The notes below the pieces were generated by a model that did no database searches, was not told the DNA's origin, and worked only from the letters and a program-made list of their open reading frames with translations. Made by a program: the position numbers and the translations under genes. From Melioribacteraceae bacterium (GTDB lineage Bacteria > Bacteroidota > Ignavibacteria > Ignavibacteriales > Melioribacteraceae), in NCBI GenBank assembly GCA_021739765.1, contig JAIPBD010000032.1, positions 1 to 34,877 of the forward strand: a DNA stretch of 34,877 nucleotides, written 5' to 3'. Of the stretch, positions 13,602 through 22,815 are shown one piece after another (positions within the stretch are counted from its first letter, which is position 1; each line of letters begins with the position of its first letter).

Positions 13602-15230
13602 GTGAAAGATTACCTTCAAGAAAAGTTCGAAGAAGCCGCAGCCAAGTTAGATTATTTGGATTATTCCAGAGTGGTTTTTAATATCCCGGCAAATCCCGAG
13701 CATGGAGATTATTCTACCAATATTGCTATGATCTCCGCGAAATCGGCAAAGAAAAACCCGAGGCAAATTGCGCAAGAAATAATCGATTCTCTTCAGCTCG
13801 ACGAAAAAATAATTACGAAGGTTGAAATTGCGGGACCCGGATTTATCAACTTCTATTTTAATCCGGCATCTATTACATCGGTTATCGAAAGAGTTTTTGA
13901 ACAAAAAGAGAGTTTCGGAAAGAGTAAAAAGTATTCCGGAAAAAAAGCGATTCTCGAATTTGTATCCGCTAATCCAACCGGTCCTTTAACAGTTGGGCAT
14001 GGGAGAAACGCTGTTATTGGCGACACTCTATCAAACATGTTGGAGTGGAGCGGTTATGAAGTTGACAGGGAGTATTACTTTAACAATGCCGGCAGACAGA
14101 TGCGTGTATTGGGCGATTCCTTACGACTTAGGTATTTACAACTTTTTGATGAAAATATTGTTTTTCCGGAGGATTATTATCAAGGCGAATATTTAATCGA
14201 TATCGCAAAGTCTGTTCAAAAAAAATATGGTGACGGCTTAAAAGCAGAAAGCGCTGAAGGGAAATTTAAGGAGATTGCTGAAAAAGAGATATTTAGCGAC
14301 ATTGAACGCACCCTTGATCGAATCCAAATAAAATTTAAAAATTTCTATAATGAACAAACACTTTACGAAGATGGAAAAATCCAGGCCGTTTTAGATGAAT
14401 TTAAATCACGAAATTTATCTTACCAACAGGATAATGCAACGTGGTTGAAACTTACGGAAATGGGGCAAGAAGTCGATAAAGTGATTATTAAATCAACGGG
14501 TGAACCAACCTATAGATTACCGGATATCGCTTACCATAGAACAAAATTTGATCGGGGTTATGATTTAATTATTGATTTATTCGGTTCAGATCACGCGGCG
14601 ACTTACCCTGATGTTTTGGCTTCGATAAAAGCTTTGGGATACGATTTAGATAAGATAAAAGTATTAATTCACCAGTTTGTTACAATACTTGAGAAAGGTG
14701 AAGTTGTAAAAATGTCGACGAGGAAAGCTAACTTTATCACGCTCGATGAATTAATTGATGAAGTTGGGGCAGATGTTGTTCGCTATTTTTTCATTATGCG
14801 AAATATTTCGAGTCATTTGAATTTTGACATCGATATAGCAAAAAAACAGTCTGATGAAAATCCGGTTTTTTATTTACAATATGCACACGCGAGAATTTGT
14901 TCAATTTTAAGAATGGTTGTTGAGCAGGATTTGAAAATATCAACGGAAAATTTGGAGTTACTCGTTCATCCGGCTGAACAGAACCTACTAAAAATGTTAC
15001 ACCAATTCGAAGAAGAGGTATTATCAAGCGCGGAAAGTTTTGAACCACAGCGGATATCAAATTATCTGGAAGAATTGGCGGCAAAATTTCACAAATTTTA
15101 CACAGATTGCAGAATAATGGGGACGGAAAAACTATTGGCCGAAGCCCGAATCGCGTTAGCTGAAGCGACAAAAATTGTATTAAAGAACGGACTTACTATT
15201 TTAGGGCTTTCCGCGCCTGAAAAAATGTAG
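13602..15230 (+). CDS. argS: Arginyl-tRNA synthetase
   Basis: A 542-residue class I aminoacyl-tRNA synthetase, normal length for ArgS. The N-terminal additional domain (about 1-90) carries NPEHGDYSTNIAM. The HIGH signature is ANPTGPLTVGHGRNAVIGD (about 123-141), the KMSKS equivalent is VVKMSTRKAN (near 371), and the C-terminal DALR-type anticodon-binding domain begins near FYLQYAHARICSI and ends at GLTILGLSAPEKM. It charges tRNA-Arg with arginine. The GTG start directly abuts the rsfS stop; no ATG exists before the conserved N-terminal domain, so this start is needed. Confidence 0.97.
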   Translation: MKDYLQEKFEEAAAKLDYLDYSRVVFNIPANPEHGDYSTNIAMISAKSAKKNPRQIAQEIIDSLQLDEKIITKVEIAGPGFINFYFNPASITSVIERVFEQKESFGKSKKYSGKKAILEFVSANPTGPLTVGHGRNAVIGDTLSNMLEWSGYEVDREYYFNNAGRQMRVLGDSLRLRYLQLFDENIVFPEDYYQGEYLIDIAKSVQKKYGDGLKAESAEGKFKEIAEKEIFSDIERTLDRIQIKFKNFYNEQTLYEDGKIQAVLDEFKSRNLSYQQDNATWLKLTEMGQEVDKVIIKSTGEPTYRLPDIAYHRTKFDRGYDLIIDLFGSDHAATYPDVLASIKALGYDLDKIKVLIHQFVTILEKGEVVKMSTRKANFITLDELIDEVGADVVRYFFIMRNISSHLNFDIDIAKKQSDENPVFYLQYAHARICSILRMVVEQDLKISTENLELLVHPAEQNLLKMLHQFEEEVLSSAESFEPQRISNYLEELAAKFHKFYTDCRIMGTEKLLAEARIALAEATKIVLKNGLTILGLSAPEKM

Positions 15231-15249
15231 GTTTGAAATAGATTGAAAA

Positions 15250-15957
15250 TTACGCGAGACCAACGGAAACTGCGTAAATTTTATTAGCACCAAATTTTTT
15301 AAGTACTCTGGCGCATTCAGAAATAGTTGCGCCTGTTGTCATAACATCATCTACCAACAAAATATTCTTCTGTTTTATTGACTTCTTATTTTTAACGATA
15401 AACGCGCCTTCCATATTTTTTCTGCGATCTACGAGATCTAATTTAGTCTGAGACTGAGTGAATCTAGTTCTTTTAACGGAATTGGTTCGCAGATCAATTC
15501 CACTTTTTCTCCGAATACCTTTTGCTATAAACTCAGCTTGATTATAGCCTCTTTCGGCTTTTTTAAGTCTGTGTAAGGGAACAGGAATAATCAGATCGAT
15601 TTTCCATTTGCTGATCACTTCAATTCCATTTAGGAAAATTAATTCACCAAGGAAGATGCCTGATTGAAATTTGGAATTATACTTTAAATCATGAATTAAA
15701 TTTTGAATTGTTCCTTCTTTAATAAAATTAAATGGGACGAATATTTCTTCGATTAATTTTTCCGAGGCAAATTTTTTGATGTATTCGGAGTTTAAAAGTT
15801 CGTTGTTAACGTGAGCCAAATTAGATAAGCAATCGTCACACAACACTTTTTGATCGATTTCTAATTTTTTTTCACAGCTTGAACAGAATCGGGGAGAGAT
15901 AAAATCGAAAAATTGAAGAGGAAAACCACGAATTGAGTTCCTCTTAACTGACTCCAT
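15250..15957 (-). CDS. comF: ComF-family phosphoribosyltransferase-like protein
   Basis: A 235-residue protein. The N-terminal zinc-ribbon-like cysteines are CSSC and CDDC (near residues 22-25 and 38-41). The C-terminal type I PRTase fold has PVPLHRLKKAERGYNQAE and the PRPP-binding loop ILLVDDVMTTGATI. ComF proteins are linked to DNA uptake in competent bacteria; in other lineages the role is unclear. The start overlaps the end of the hemerythrin gene by 14 nt, so they are translationally coupled. It converges with argS across only 19 nt, with no terminator visible between them. Confidence 0.92.
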   Translation of the reverse strand: MESVKRNSIRGFPLQFFDFISPRFCSSCEKKLEIDQKVLCDDCLSNLAHVNNELLNSEYIKKFASEKLIEEIFVPFNFIKEGTIQNLIHDLKYNSKFQSGIFLGELIFLNGIEVISKWKIDLIIPVPLHRLKKAERGYNQAEFIAKGIRRKSGIDLRTNSVKRTRFTQSQTKLDLVDRRKNMEGAFIVKNKKSIKQKNILLVDDVMTTGATISECARVLKKFGANKIYAVSVGLA

Positions 15958-16342
15958 GCTCGGTCAGAAATTTGCCGGTTTTTTTGTCGTTTAATTCAAG
16001 ATGATTAAAAAGCCAGTTTCGAAATGATTTGATAAAATCTAATCCAACCGTTTTTTCGCCGGATTGAATTAAATCATTTAATTCCGACACTTTTTTAAAC
16101 ATGCGGTCATGTTCAAGTTTGTGCGAGATATAATGCACATCCTTGAATTTTTTCATAAGTGTTTCTTCGGTTTCAAAGTGTGTTTGAACCTGTTCGGTTA
16201 AATCGGCGAAGAGTAATTTGCATTTGTCGTTATCGCCAAGTGAGTTGTAAATTTCATTGGCGAGTTTTGCTATCTTGTCGTGTTCATCATCAATAATTGA
16301 TACGTTTGTTTTGTGTTCTTCATTCCACTCGATGTATGCCAT
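15944..16342 (-). CDS. Bacteriohemerythrin
   Basis: A 132-residue protein, a full-length single hemerythrin domain. All seven di-iron ligands are in place by spacing: H21, H55, E59, H74, H78, H114 and D119, within IDDEHDKIAKL, HFETEE, HKLEHDR and HLELNDKK. Such proteins bind O2 reversibly and may store, deliver or sense oxygen. The ribosome binding site GGAGG (minus strand, about 16349-16353) precedes the ATG. It sits in a minus-strand group with surE, a VWA protein and comF. Confidence 0.95.
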   Translation of the reverse strand: MAYIEWNEEHKTNVSIIDDEHDKIAKLANEIYNSLGDNDKCKLLFADLTEQVQTHFETEETLMKKFKDVHYISHKLEHDRMFKKVSELNDLIQSGEKTVGLDFIKSFRNWLFNHLELNDKKTGKFLTEHGVS

Positions 16343-16361
16343 CGATGCCTCCGGAATTTAT

Positions 16362-18485
16362 TTATAATAAGCCTGTACGCTTTCTGATAAACCATTCGAT
16401 AGCAAATAAGATTATGACAAATATAAGAAGAATTTCAGAAGACCATAGCCTAAATTCGGACTTTTCTCTCTTTATTATACTTTTCGGTTTTATTTTTTCT
16501 TTGATCGTTTGGATGATATTATCAATATCGGATATGTAAACGTATTCGCCGCCACTTATGTTCGATAACAATTGCATTGCAGCCACATCCGCTTTTGTGT
16601 CAAGCGCTTCGATCTCAACAGATTCGACAGAAAAATTACCGGTCTGTTTACCAATTTCATCACCCGAAAATTCGGACTTGGCGGTGAACGAATAATCCCC
16701 GGGAGGCAATTGGTTTAATTCACCTTCATAAATACCCGGTTGCGTAGAAGAATTTAGATTCAATTGAGTTTTATAATTTTGACTTTCAATTTCAACCGAT
16801 ACTTTCGCCCCTTCGGTCGGATTAAGATTTTCATCGTATACGTTAGAGGAAAACAAAACTTCTTCACCGAGATTGAAAATCTTTTTATTTGTTTTGAACG
16901 AAAAACGTCCAATTTCATTGCTCAGGTTCAACCACTTAATTGAGTTGCTTAAAAAATTCTCGAACAGATTATCATTCGATACATTGCGCAATTTCCATCT
17001 GTAAACATTCTCGGCGATTATTGCTATCGAACGATTTTTTCCCTTTGCGATACTCACCAGAAGTGGCGCCTGGGTTGTGATATTGCGAATTTTAGACACA
17101 GCTATAACGCCGGCACCCGGTTTTGGAGTAAAAATCGACTCACTCTGTACGACAGGGGGAAGTGAATTCCACAGACTCAAATCATAAAGATCGCCTGAAA
17201 TTAATGAAGAATATGGATCTGTAATTTCTACTTGAGCTTCACGACTTCCGGATTTCAACTCTTTGAGATTAAATGGTAATAAATTAGAAATAGACGCTGT
17301 TTTACTAAAATCCAGATATTGGGTCGCGAATATTAAAAATGGTTTGTTATTCGATATCGCGGATTTCACTTTTGCCCAAAAATTAGGCTCTGTTTCTTTA
17401 GTCGGGAAATTATGCAGAATCAGAACATCGGCGGAATCGATTAACGAAAAATCAGATTGGGTGTTCGCGAATCTATTATTTCCAATTTCAACCAATGATT
17501 GAACATCAAAATTTTCTTCAACCATCATCCCTTTTTTTAGGAAGCCAACATCGGGTGAAAGTTTTCCGGAAACGATCAGAACGCGAAGTTTACTTTTGAG
17601 AATATCCAAATAGAAAGTGGAAGAATTATTGTCAAGCAATTTTTCGTTTTCCACGGGATTGATGCGGATTGTTAACTTTTTTTCACCGGGTTCATTCGCA
17701 GTGTAATTAAATTTCACCTTAGTTATTCCCGAAGATCCGAGTTCAATACTTTTTTGTTCAATAAGTTTGTCGCTCTCAAATAATGACGCAAAAGTTTGTT
17801 TGTTTGAGACACCGGTATGCAAAATTACAGCCTCAATTTCGGTTTCTTTTCCCGAGTAGATATAATCATTGTACAAAACTTTTCGTAAATCCACGTCGGC
17901 CTCAACCGTGGTATCACCAAGCGCAACAGTATAAATCGGAATTCCCAACTTTTCGGCTCTGTAATGCGGATTAAGCCCTTCATTAATATTGCCGTCACTT
18001 AAAATTAGGATTGCTGAAACATTATCCGGACCGGCTTCGACTTCATCGAAGATGTTTTCAAAATTTGTTGCGTTCCCATTTAGAACAATGCCGGATTCCG
18101 ATTCCTGAACTTTGAGCACCTCTTTGCTGAAAGTATAAAACTGAGATTTTTGCTCAAATTCATCTCTCAAGTTATTGTATTCCACGGAAGTTGAGAGTGA
18201 ATCATGATTTCCCATTGATGTTGAATTATCCAGAAATATGTAAGTCTTGGGCTCGATAATGAATTTTTTGTTCACAAAAACAACAGGTTCAAATATCGCG
18301 AATACGATTAGCAATAAGATAATTGATCTTAAAGTAGTTAGAACGATTTTTCGACTCTTTGAAATTATCGGGACTGTAAATTTATAATAATAAATCGCGA
18401 GAGCTAAAGAGATCAGCAATGCTATTATCACATAAAAACCGTCAAACGAAGTTGAAAGGCTGATGTCTTCTATATTATTAAACAC
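16362..18485 (-). CDS. Membrane protein with VWA-like and glutamine-amidotransferase-like regions
   Basis: A 707-residue protein. There are two membrane segments at the N-terminus (about 18-38 and 48-70) and one at the C-terminus (about 682-700), followed by a short basic tail. After the second segment a von Willebrand A-like domain starts with FLDNSTSMG (D86-S90, the DxSxS metal-site motif) and continues with AILILSDGNINEG and IYTVALGD. A region near 300-480 (LRVLIVSGK..., DVLILHNFP...) resembles the class I glutamine-amidotransferase-like domain of Bacteroidota VWA membrane proteins; a beta-sandwich region follows. Related proteins belong to BatA-type or 'VWA domain-containing' families of envelope assembly or stress, but the role is unknown. 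The GTG start lacks a clear ribosome binding site. Confidence 0.8.
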   Translation of the reverse strand: MFNNIEDISLSTSFDGFYVIIALLISLALAIYYYKFTVPIISKSRKIVLTTLRSIILLLIVFAIFEPVVFVNKKFIIEPKTYIFLDNSTSMGNHDSLSTSVEYNNLRDEFEQKSQFYTFSKEVLKVQESESGIVLNGNATNFENIFDEVEAGPDNVSAILILSDGNINEGLNPHYRAEKLGIPIYTVALGDTTVEADVDLRKVLYNDYIYSGKETEIEAVILHTGVSNKQTFASLFESDKLIEQKSIELGSSGITKVKFNYTANEPGEKKLTIRINPVENEKLLDNNSSTFYLDILKSKLRVLIVSGKLSPDVGFLKKGMMVEENFDVQSLVEIGNNRFANTQSDFSLIDSADVLILHNFPTKETEPNFWAKVKSAISNNKPFLIFATQYLDFSKTASISNLLPFNLKELKSGSREAQVEITDPYSSLISGDLYDLSLWNSLPPVVQSESIFTPKPGAGVIAVSKIRNITTQAPLLVSIAKGKNRSIAIIAENVYRWKLRNVSNDNLFENFLSNSIKWLNLSNEIGRFSFKTNKKIFNLGEEVLFSSNVYDENLNPTEGAKVSVEIESQNYKTQLNLNSSTQPGIYEGELNQLPPGDYSFTAKSEFSGDEIGKQTGNFSVESVEIEALDTKADVAAMQLLSNISGGEYVYISDIDNIIQTIKEKIKPKSIIKREKSEFRLWSSEILLIFVIILFAIEWFIRKRTGLL

Positions 18486-18521
18486 AGGGGATCGAGATTA
18501 TTGAAAAAATAGTTATAGGCA

Positions 18522-19292
18522 TTAGATATCAGAAAGTTTCCAGTTTTTCATCGCATTGTAAGTTTCAAAATCTGTTAAATCGAAATGAATTGGTGTAATA
18601 GATACAAAATCATTTTGAATAGCAAATTGATCGAATTCATCATCGTTGTCAAGTTTCATTAAATCGCCGGTTAACCAATAATATTTAGCTCCGTAAGGAT
18701 CGGTTCTTTCTTCATAAATATCATCCCATTTCGATCTACCCTGACGCGTTAATTTTATTCCTTTAATTTTTTCTTCAGGCAGATCCGGAACATTTACATT
18801 TAGGAGAGTACCGAGCGGAAGGTCATTATCTGCAACCAATTTCACCAATTTTTGAGCGACTTTGCCGGCGTACGTGAAATTTTGCGCGGCATGGTTTGTA
18901 ACAGAAATCGCGATTGATGGAACATCCATAATGGAGGCCTCGCGCGCCGCTGAAACCGTTCCGGAATAAACAATATTCACGGCTGTATTAGAGCCGTTAT
19001 TGATTCCAGAAATAACAATATCCGGCCGTTCTTTTAGGATATTGCGGATTCCTATTTTTATACAATCGGCGGGAGTTCCGTCGATGGCATAACCAAAGAA
19101 TTCCTCTCCTTTATAAAATTTTGAAATTCGTAACGGAATTTTCATCGTAATTTTATGGCCAACGGCACTTTGTTCAGTTGCCGGAGCAATCACAGTTACA
19201 TCGCCGATTTCCTTCATCGCGTTCGAAAGTTCATGAATTCCGGGGGAAGTTATACCATCATCATTGCTTATCAATATTTTTAGTTTTTTCAT
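18522..19292 (-). CDS. surE: 5'/3'-nucleotidase SurE
   Basis: A 256-residue protein from the ATG at 19292; a longer in-frame start at 19424 would add 44 residues that are not family-like and overlap the divergent gene, so I reject it. Motifs are ILISNDDGITSPGI (N10, D11, D12 of the metal site), VIAPATEQSAVGHKIT, YAIDGTPADCIKIG, DIVISGINNGSN and YSGTVSAAREA. SurE dephosphorylates nucleoside 5'- and 3'-monophosphates and contributes to stationary-phase survival. A TAnnTTTG box lies 29 nt before the ATG. It is first of the minus-strand group; the VWA gene begins 36 nt downstream. Confidence 0.96.
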   Translation of the reverse strand: MKKLKILISNDDGITSPGIHELSNAMKEIGDVTVIAPATEQSAVGHKITMKIPLRISKFYKGEEFFGYAIDGTPADCIKIGIRNILKERPDIVISGINNGSNTAVNIVYSGTVSAAREASIMDVPSIAISVTNHAAQNFTYAGKVAQKLVKLVADNDLPLGTLLNVNVPDLPEEKIKGIKLTRQGRSKWDDIYEERTDPYGAKYYWLTGDLMKLDNDDEFDQFAIQNDFVSITPIHFDLTDFETYNAMKNWKLSDI

Positions 19293-19321
19293 TTTCTCGG
19301 TAAATAGTGTAAAAAGATATT

Positions 19322-19329
19322 CAAATATA
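19322..19329 (-). promoter_or_regulatory. TAnnTTTG box for surE
   Basis: TATATTTG on the minus strand, 29 nt before the surE ATG. A TTG is 25 nt further upstream, a little too far for the consensus. It is adjacent to the oppositely directed box at 19332-19339. Confidence 0.45.
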
Positions 19330-19331
19330 CT

Positions 19332-19339
19332 TAATTTTG
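19332..19339 (+). promoter_or_regulatory. TAnnTTTG box for the secreted protein at 19372
   Basis: TAATTTTG on the plus strand, 32 nt before the TTG start at 19372. It is two base pairs from the surE box on the other strand. No -33 TTTG is seen. Confidence 0.35.
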
Positions 19340-19371
19340 ATTTCCTGTAAGAAACAATGTGAGGATTGATT

Positions 19372-20202
19372 TTGAAACGTATTTTAATGATTTTTTTAAG
19401 TCTTGCTTCGATGACAAATCTCACGGCTCAAGATCAAGACTATTCTGATTCACTCGAAGTTTTTTTAATTGATTCGTATGTCTCGATTGAAAAACCGTAT
19501 AAGATTAACATTTCGTTTTTTACGAGTGATTCTGCAAAATCATCAATAATACTTCCCGGTCTTGGTGAAATTAAAGTATCGAGTGAGAGCTCCGATTATC
19601 ACGAGCTAAAAATGGATATTTCGGAATATCGAGCTGATTCAAGTTTAATTAAGTATAAAATCAAAGTTGTTGACCGGAATAACATAGAATTTGTTTACGA
19701 TGATTTTGAAGCGGAGCTTCCCCAAACATTACTAAAAGATCAAGCCGGTTATGATATAGTAAGTTCTTTATGCATTGGAAGTCTGATTTTTGCGTTACCT
19801 TCGGTCGGGATTGTTTTTGATGGAGAAGAATATGTCAGTTTTTCGAAAGAAATCCCGATTCTTTCGAAATACGATGTCGGTTATAATTATCCTCAATATT
19901 ATTTCGCTCTCGAATACACCCATATATTGAAATATAACATCAAAAATCTAATGACAACCAAATTCAACTATGTTTTCACGGTCGGCGGAATTGAATATAT
20001 ATCGCCTGGTTTAGGATATGTCACAAACTTTAGCGGTCAAAATGGACTTAGCACAGAACTTTCCGTCGGATTGTTCAAAGTTTTTGATTCTTTTACATTT
20101 TTTACAAAATTTAAGAATAGTTACTTCTTCTCCTCAGGAAACCAAAATTACACCGAAATCTCGATCGGATTATACTCAAACGTCTTTTCCTTTAGTTTGT
20201 AA
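19372..20202 (+). CDS. Secreted or outer-membrane protein, unrecognised
   Basis: A 276-residue protein. I choose the TTG at 19372 because GAGG (19361-19364) sits 7 nt before it; the in-frame TTG at 19366 would be too close. A signal peptide covers residues 1-20 (MKRILMIFLSLASM..., TAQ before DQD). The middle is beta-rich; residues about 125-150 include a hydrophobic stretch (YDIVSSLCIGSLIFALPSVGIV) that may be a strand pair rather than a membrane helix. The C-terminal half has repeated amphipathic strands ending in YSNVFSFSL, with an aromatic/hydrophobic end like outer-membrane barrels. It lies 75 nt before the TonB-dependent receptor and may belong with it. No family recognised. Confidence 0.78.
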   Translation: MKRILMIFLSLASMTNLTAQDQDYSDSLEVFLIDSYVSIEKPYKINISFFTSDSAKSSIILPGLGEIKVSSESSDYHELKMDISEYRADSSLIKYKIKVVDRNNIEFVYDDFEAELPQTLLKDQAGYDIVSSLCIGSLIFALPSVGIVFDGEEYVSFSKEIPILSKYDVGYNYPQYYFALEYTHILKYNIKNLMTTKFNYVFTVGGIEYISPGLGYVTNFSGQNGLSTELSVGLFKVFDSFTFFTKFKNSYFFSSGNQNYTEISIGLYSNVFSFSL

Positions 20203-20277
20203 AAATATCACCGGAAAATTTGAACATTCCGCCGATATTTTTCGTTACCAAAGTAATTAAGATACTAGAGGTTATTT

Positions 20278-22815
20278 GTGAAAATCAAAACTGTGTTATT
20301 CTTTCTATTAATTCCTGTAATTCTTTCGGCACAATTTGGTGGTGTTCAGGGAGTTGTACAGGAGGAAGGAAAAGCACTTAGCGGTGTAAATGTATTCATT
20401 CCCGAGTTGGCAATAGGTGCCGCCACCGATGATGAGGGATTCTACCAAATGCGAGATATTCCGGTCGGTAATTATTTCTTACGTTTCAGCGCTGTCGGAT
20501 TCGAGACGAAAAATATTAACATAAATATCGAAGCTAACCGGATTCTTGAATTGAATATTTCGCTTGAGTTTAAAGCTATAGAAGTAGAACAAGTAGAAGT
20601 ATTAGATAAAGGTGTGCAAGATCAGAAAGATACTCGGGTTAGTTTAATTCAAGTAAAGCCGGAAGAGGCAAAAATACTGCCCGGTGCGGTTACGGATGTT
20701 TTCAGAACCTTGCAAGCTTTACCCGGAGTGCTCGCGCCAAACGATTTTTCATCGCAATTAATTATTCGCGGCAGTAGTCCCGATCAAAATTTGATAATTA
20801 TGGACGATGTGGAAATCTTCAATCCATACAGATTATACGGTGTAATCAGCATGTTTAATCCGGAAGCGGTATCTGATATTAATTTGGTAACGGGTGGGTT
20901 TTCATCAAAATATGGCGATAGACTTTCGGCAGTGCTCGATGTTACCAATCGTCAAGGCGATCGTTCACGGCAGCTTTCCGGAAATGTTAACGCAAGCATT
21001 GTCAGTGCCAATGTTGTGTTGGAAGGACGTAATCCATTTGATATTCCGGGCAGTTGGCTGCTGAATTCGCGAAGAACTTATTATGATCTGATTGTTGAAC
21101 CTTTCGTTAAAAATGCAGGACTTGTTGAAGAAAACACTTCATTCCCAAATTTCTATGATATTCAAGCTAAGTTAACTTTCGGACCGTTCGATGGGCATAA
21201 ATTTTTCTTGAACGGAATTTTATCTACGGATGGTGTTGAGATAATCAGCGGCAAACAAAGAACCACCGCTGATAGTATTGGCGCTTTTAACGTAACGGAT
21301 AATGATCTCGCTGCTTTCGCGTGGCATTACGCTCCGAGTAAGAATTTATTAAATAAAGTAATTTTGTCGTGGTATAAGAATGAAGGAGACGCGGATTTTG
21401 ATTCTCGATTTTTAGATCCTTCACTTAATAGGGAAGATTTTGAGGAAGTTTCTACGGATACACTCGCACCTTATTTATTTGGTTTCGGATTTGATTCAAA
21501 ATTCATATTTCAAAAATATAGTCTTGAGGATAAATTTTTGTTTTTCTGGGGAACCGGGAATGAATTCGAAGCCGGTGTTGGTATGGACTTTATAAGAACC
21601 GATATGAAATTTCAGTTTACATTCGATCCTGCTCTTCAAAATTTTATTAATTCTAACCCAAATACACGGTCTGCTTTCGAGGATATAATAAGTACGAAAA
21701 AATACAACAGATATCGTGCTTACATAAATAACAAGTTTTTGATCGGTGATAGAATTGCTCTGGAACCGGGAATACGTTTTGATCATTTTAACATTATCAA
21801 CAAAGGATACTTTTCCCCCAGAGTTTCATTATCGTACGGACTGGATAATTTGACCACTCTACGAGCGCAGTGGGGAATTTATTATCAATCACCCGGTTAT
21901 GAAAAATTGCGTGATCGAAATATACTTTTTGATTTTTCGCCTAAAAATATGGTAAATGTTGAGGCGGAATTTGCAACGCACTACGTTCTTGGAATCGAAC
22001 GATGGGTGAACAGCGAATGGAAAGTGAAACTCGAAGGATACTTCAAAGATTTTGATGATCTGATCTTGCCAAGAATGGAGACCGGAACCGGTTATTTTAC
22101 CGAGGCGGTTCCCGGAGTTGATCCTAAAAAACCGGAGGGATGGACTCGTCCGGTTCCAATTCAAGCCGATTCACTTACACAATTTCCTGTAAATCAATCG
22201 CAAGGGGAAGCTTACGGAATCGAGTTTTTGCTCGAAAAGAGAAATATATCGGGTGACAATAAAATTAACGGATGGCTTTCATACGCTTATTCGGTTGCCG
22301 AAAGAGTAGAATATGGCAGGACCGTTCCTTTTCGTTTCGATCAGCGACATACTTTAAATCTGGTATTTAATTATAAAATCAATGATTGGTTAGATTTTGG
22401 TGCTCGTTTTCAATATGGCTCCGGATTTCCATACACCGAGCCGGTTGGTGTAAAACCAAGAATTTTGGAAATTGATACAAACGGTGATTTTATTCCCGAT
22501 AGCCCTGAAATTGCGACAAGAAAAGTTTCATTCGACTCAGATATACGCAATGTTATTTATGATGTTGATTATGGCGGAGAGGAAAATCGTTACAGATCGA
22601 GGCGCCCGATTTATCATCGTTTGGATTTAAGATTAACGGCTGCTGCAGATTATTGGGATTTAGATTGGGATTTTTATCTAGATATCATTAATATCTATAA
22701 TCGTCAAAATATAATTAATTACGATTATTATGTTACGGACGAAAACACATTAGGTCGTGAAGGAACGACGATGTTTCCAATTTTACCAACAATCGGGTTT
22801 AACGTAAGATTTTAA
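20278..22815 (+). CDS. TonB-dependent receptor with carboxypeptidase-regulatory-like domain
   Basis: An 845-residue outer-membrane receptor. It has a signal peptide (residues 1-18), a carboxypeptidase-regulatory-like beta-sandwich (about 22-108, GVVQEEGKALSGVNVFIP and DEGFYQMRDIPVGNY), a plug (about 125-230, with LPGVLAPNDFSSQLIIRGSSPDQNLIIMDDV-region motifs) and a 22-strand-type barrel to a terminal phenylalanine (GFNVRF). Such receptors import large ligands using TonB energy; the substrate here cannot be told and no SusD-like partner follows. The GTG start has TAGAGG about 6 nt upstream. The stop TAA abuts the TTG start of the methyltransferase in the same frame. Confidence 0.93.
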   Translation: MKIKTVLFFLLIPVILSAQFGGVQGVVQEEGKALSGVNVFIPELAIGAATDDEGFYQMRDIPVGNYFLRFSAVGFETKNININIEANRILELNISLEFKAIEVEQVEVLDKGVQDQKDTRVSLIQVKPEEAKILPGAVTDVFRTLQALPGVLAPNDFSSQLIIRGSSPDQNLIIMDDVEIFNPYRLYGVISMFNPEAVSDINLVTGGFSSKYGDRLSAVLDVTNRQGDRSRQLSGNVNASIVSANVVLEGRNPFDIPGSWLLNSRRTYYDLIVEPFVKNAGLVEENTSFPNFYDIQAKLTFGPFDGHKFFLNGILSTDGVEIISGKQRTTADSIGAFNVTDNDLAAFAWHYAPSKNLLNKVILSWYKNEGDADFDSRFLDPSLNREDFEEVSTDTLAPYLFGFGFDSKFIFQKYSLEDKFLFFWGTGNEFEAGVGMDFIRTDMKFQFTFDPALQNFINSNPNTRSAFEDIISTKKYNRYRAYINNKFLIGDRIALEPGIRFDHFNIINKGYFSPRVSLSYGLDNLTTLRAQWGIYYQSPGYEKLRDRNILFDFSPKNMVNVEAEFATHYVLGIERWVNSEWKVKLEGYFKDFDDLILPRMETGTGYFTEAVPGVDPKKPEGWTRPVPIQADSLTQFPVNQSQGEAYGIEFLLEKRNISGDNKINGWLSYAYSVAERVEYGRTVPFRFDQRHTLNLVFNYKINDWLDFGARFQYGSGFPYTEPVGVKPRILEIDTNGDFIPDSPEIATRKVSFDSDIRNVIYDVDYGGEENRYRSRRPIYHRLDLRLTAAADYWDLDWDFYLDIINIYNRQNIINYDYYVTDENTLGREGTTMFPILPTIGFNVRF

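Noticed and set aside
18522-19424. Longer surE start at 19424
   Set aside because: The extra 44 residues are not like SurE, the conserved N-terminus begins at the internal ATG (19292), a TAnnTTTG box lies in between, and the extension overlaps the divergent gene.
20278-22815. SusC/SusD polysaccharide utilisation locus
   Set aside because: The receptor is followed by a methyltransferase and xseA; no SusD lipoprotein, glycoside hydrolase or anti-sigma factor is nearby.
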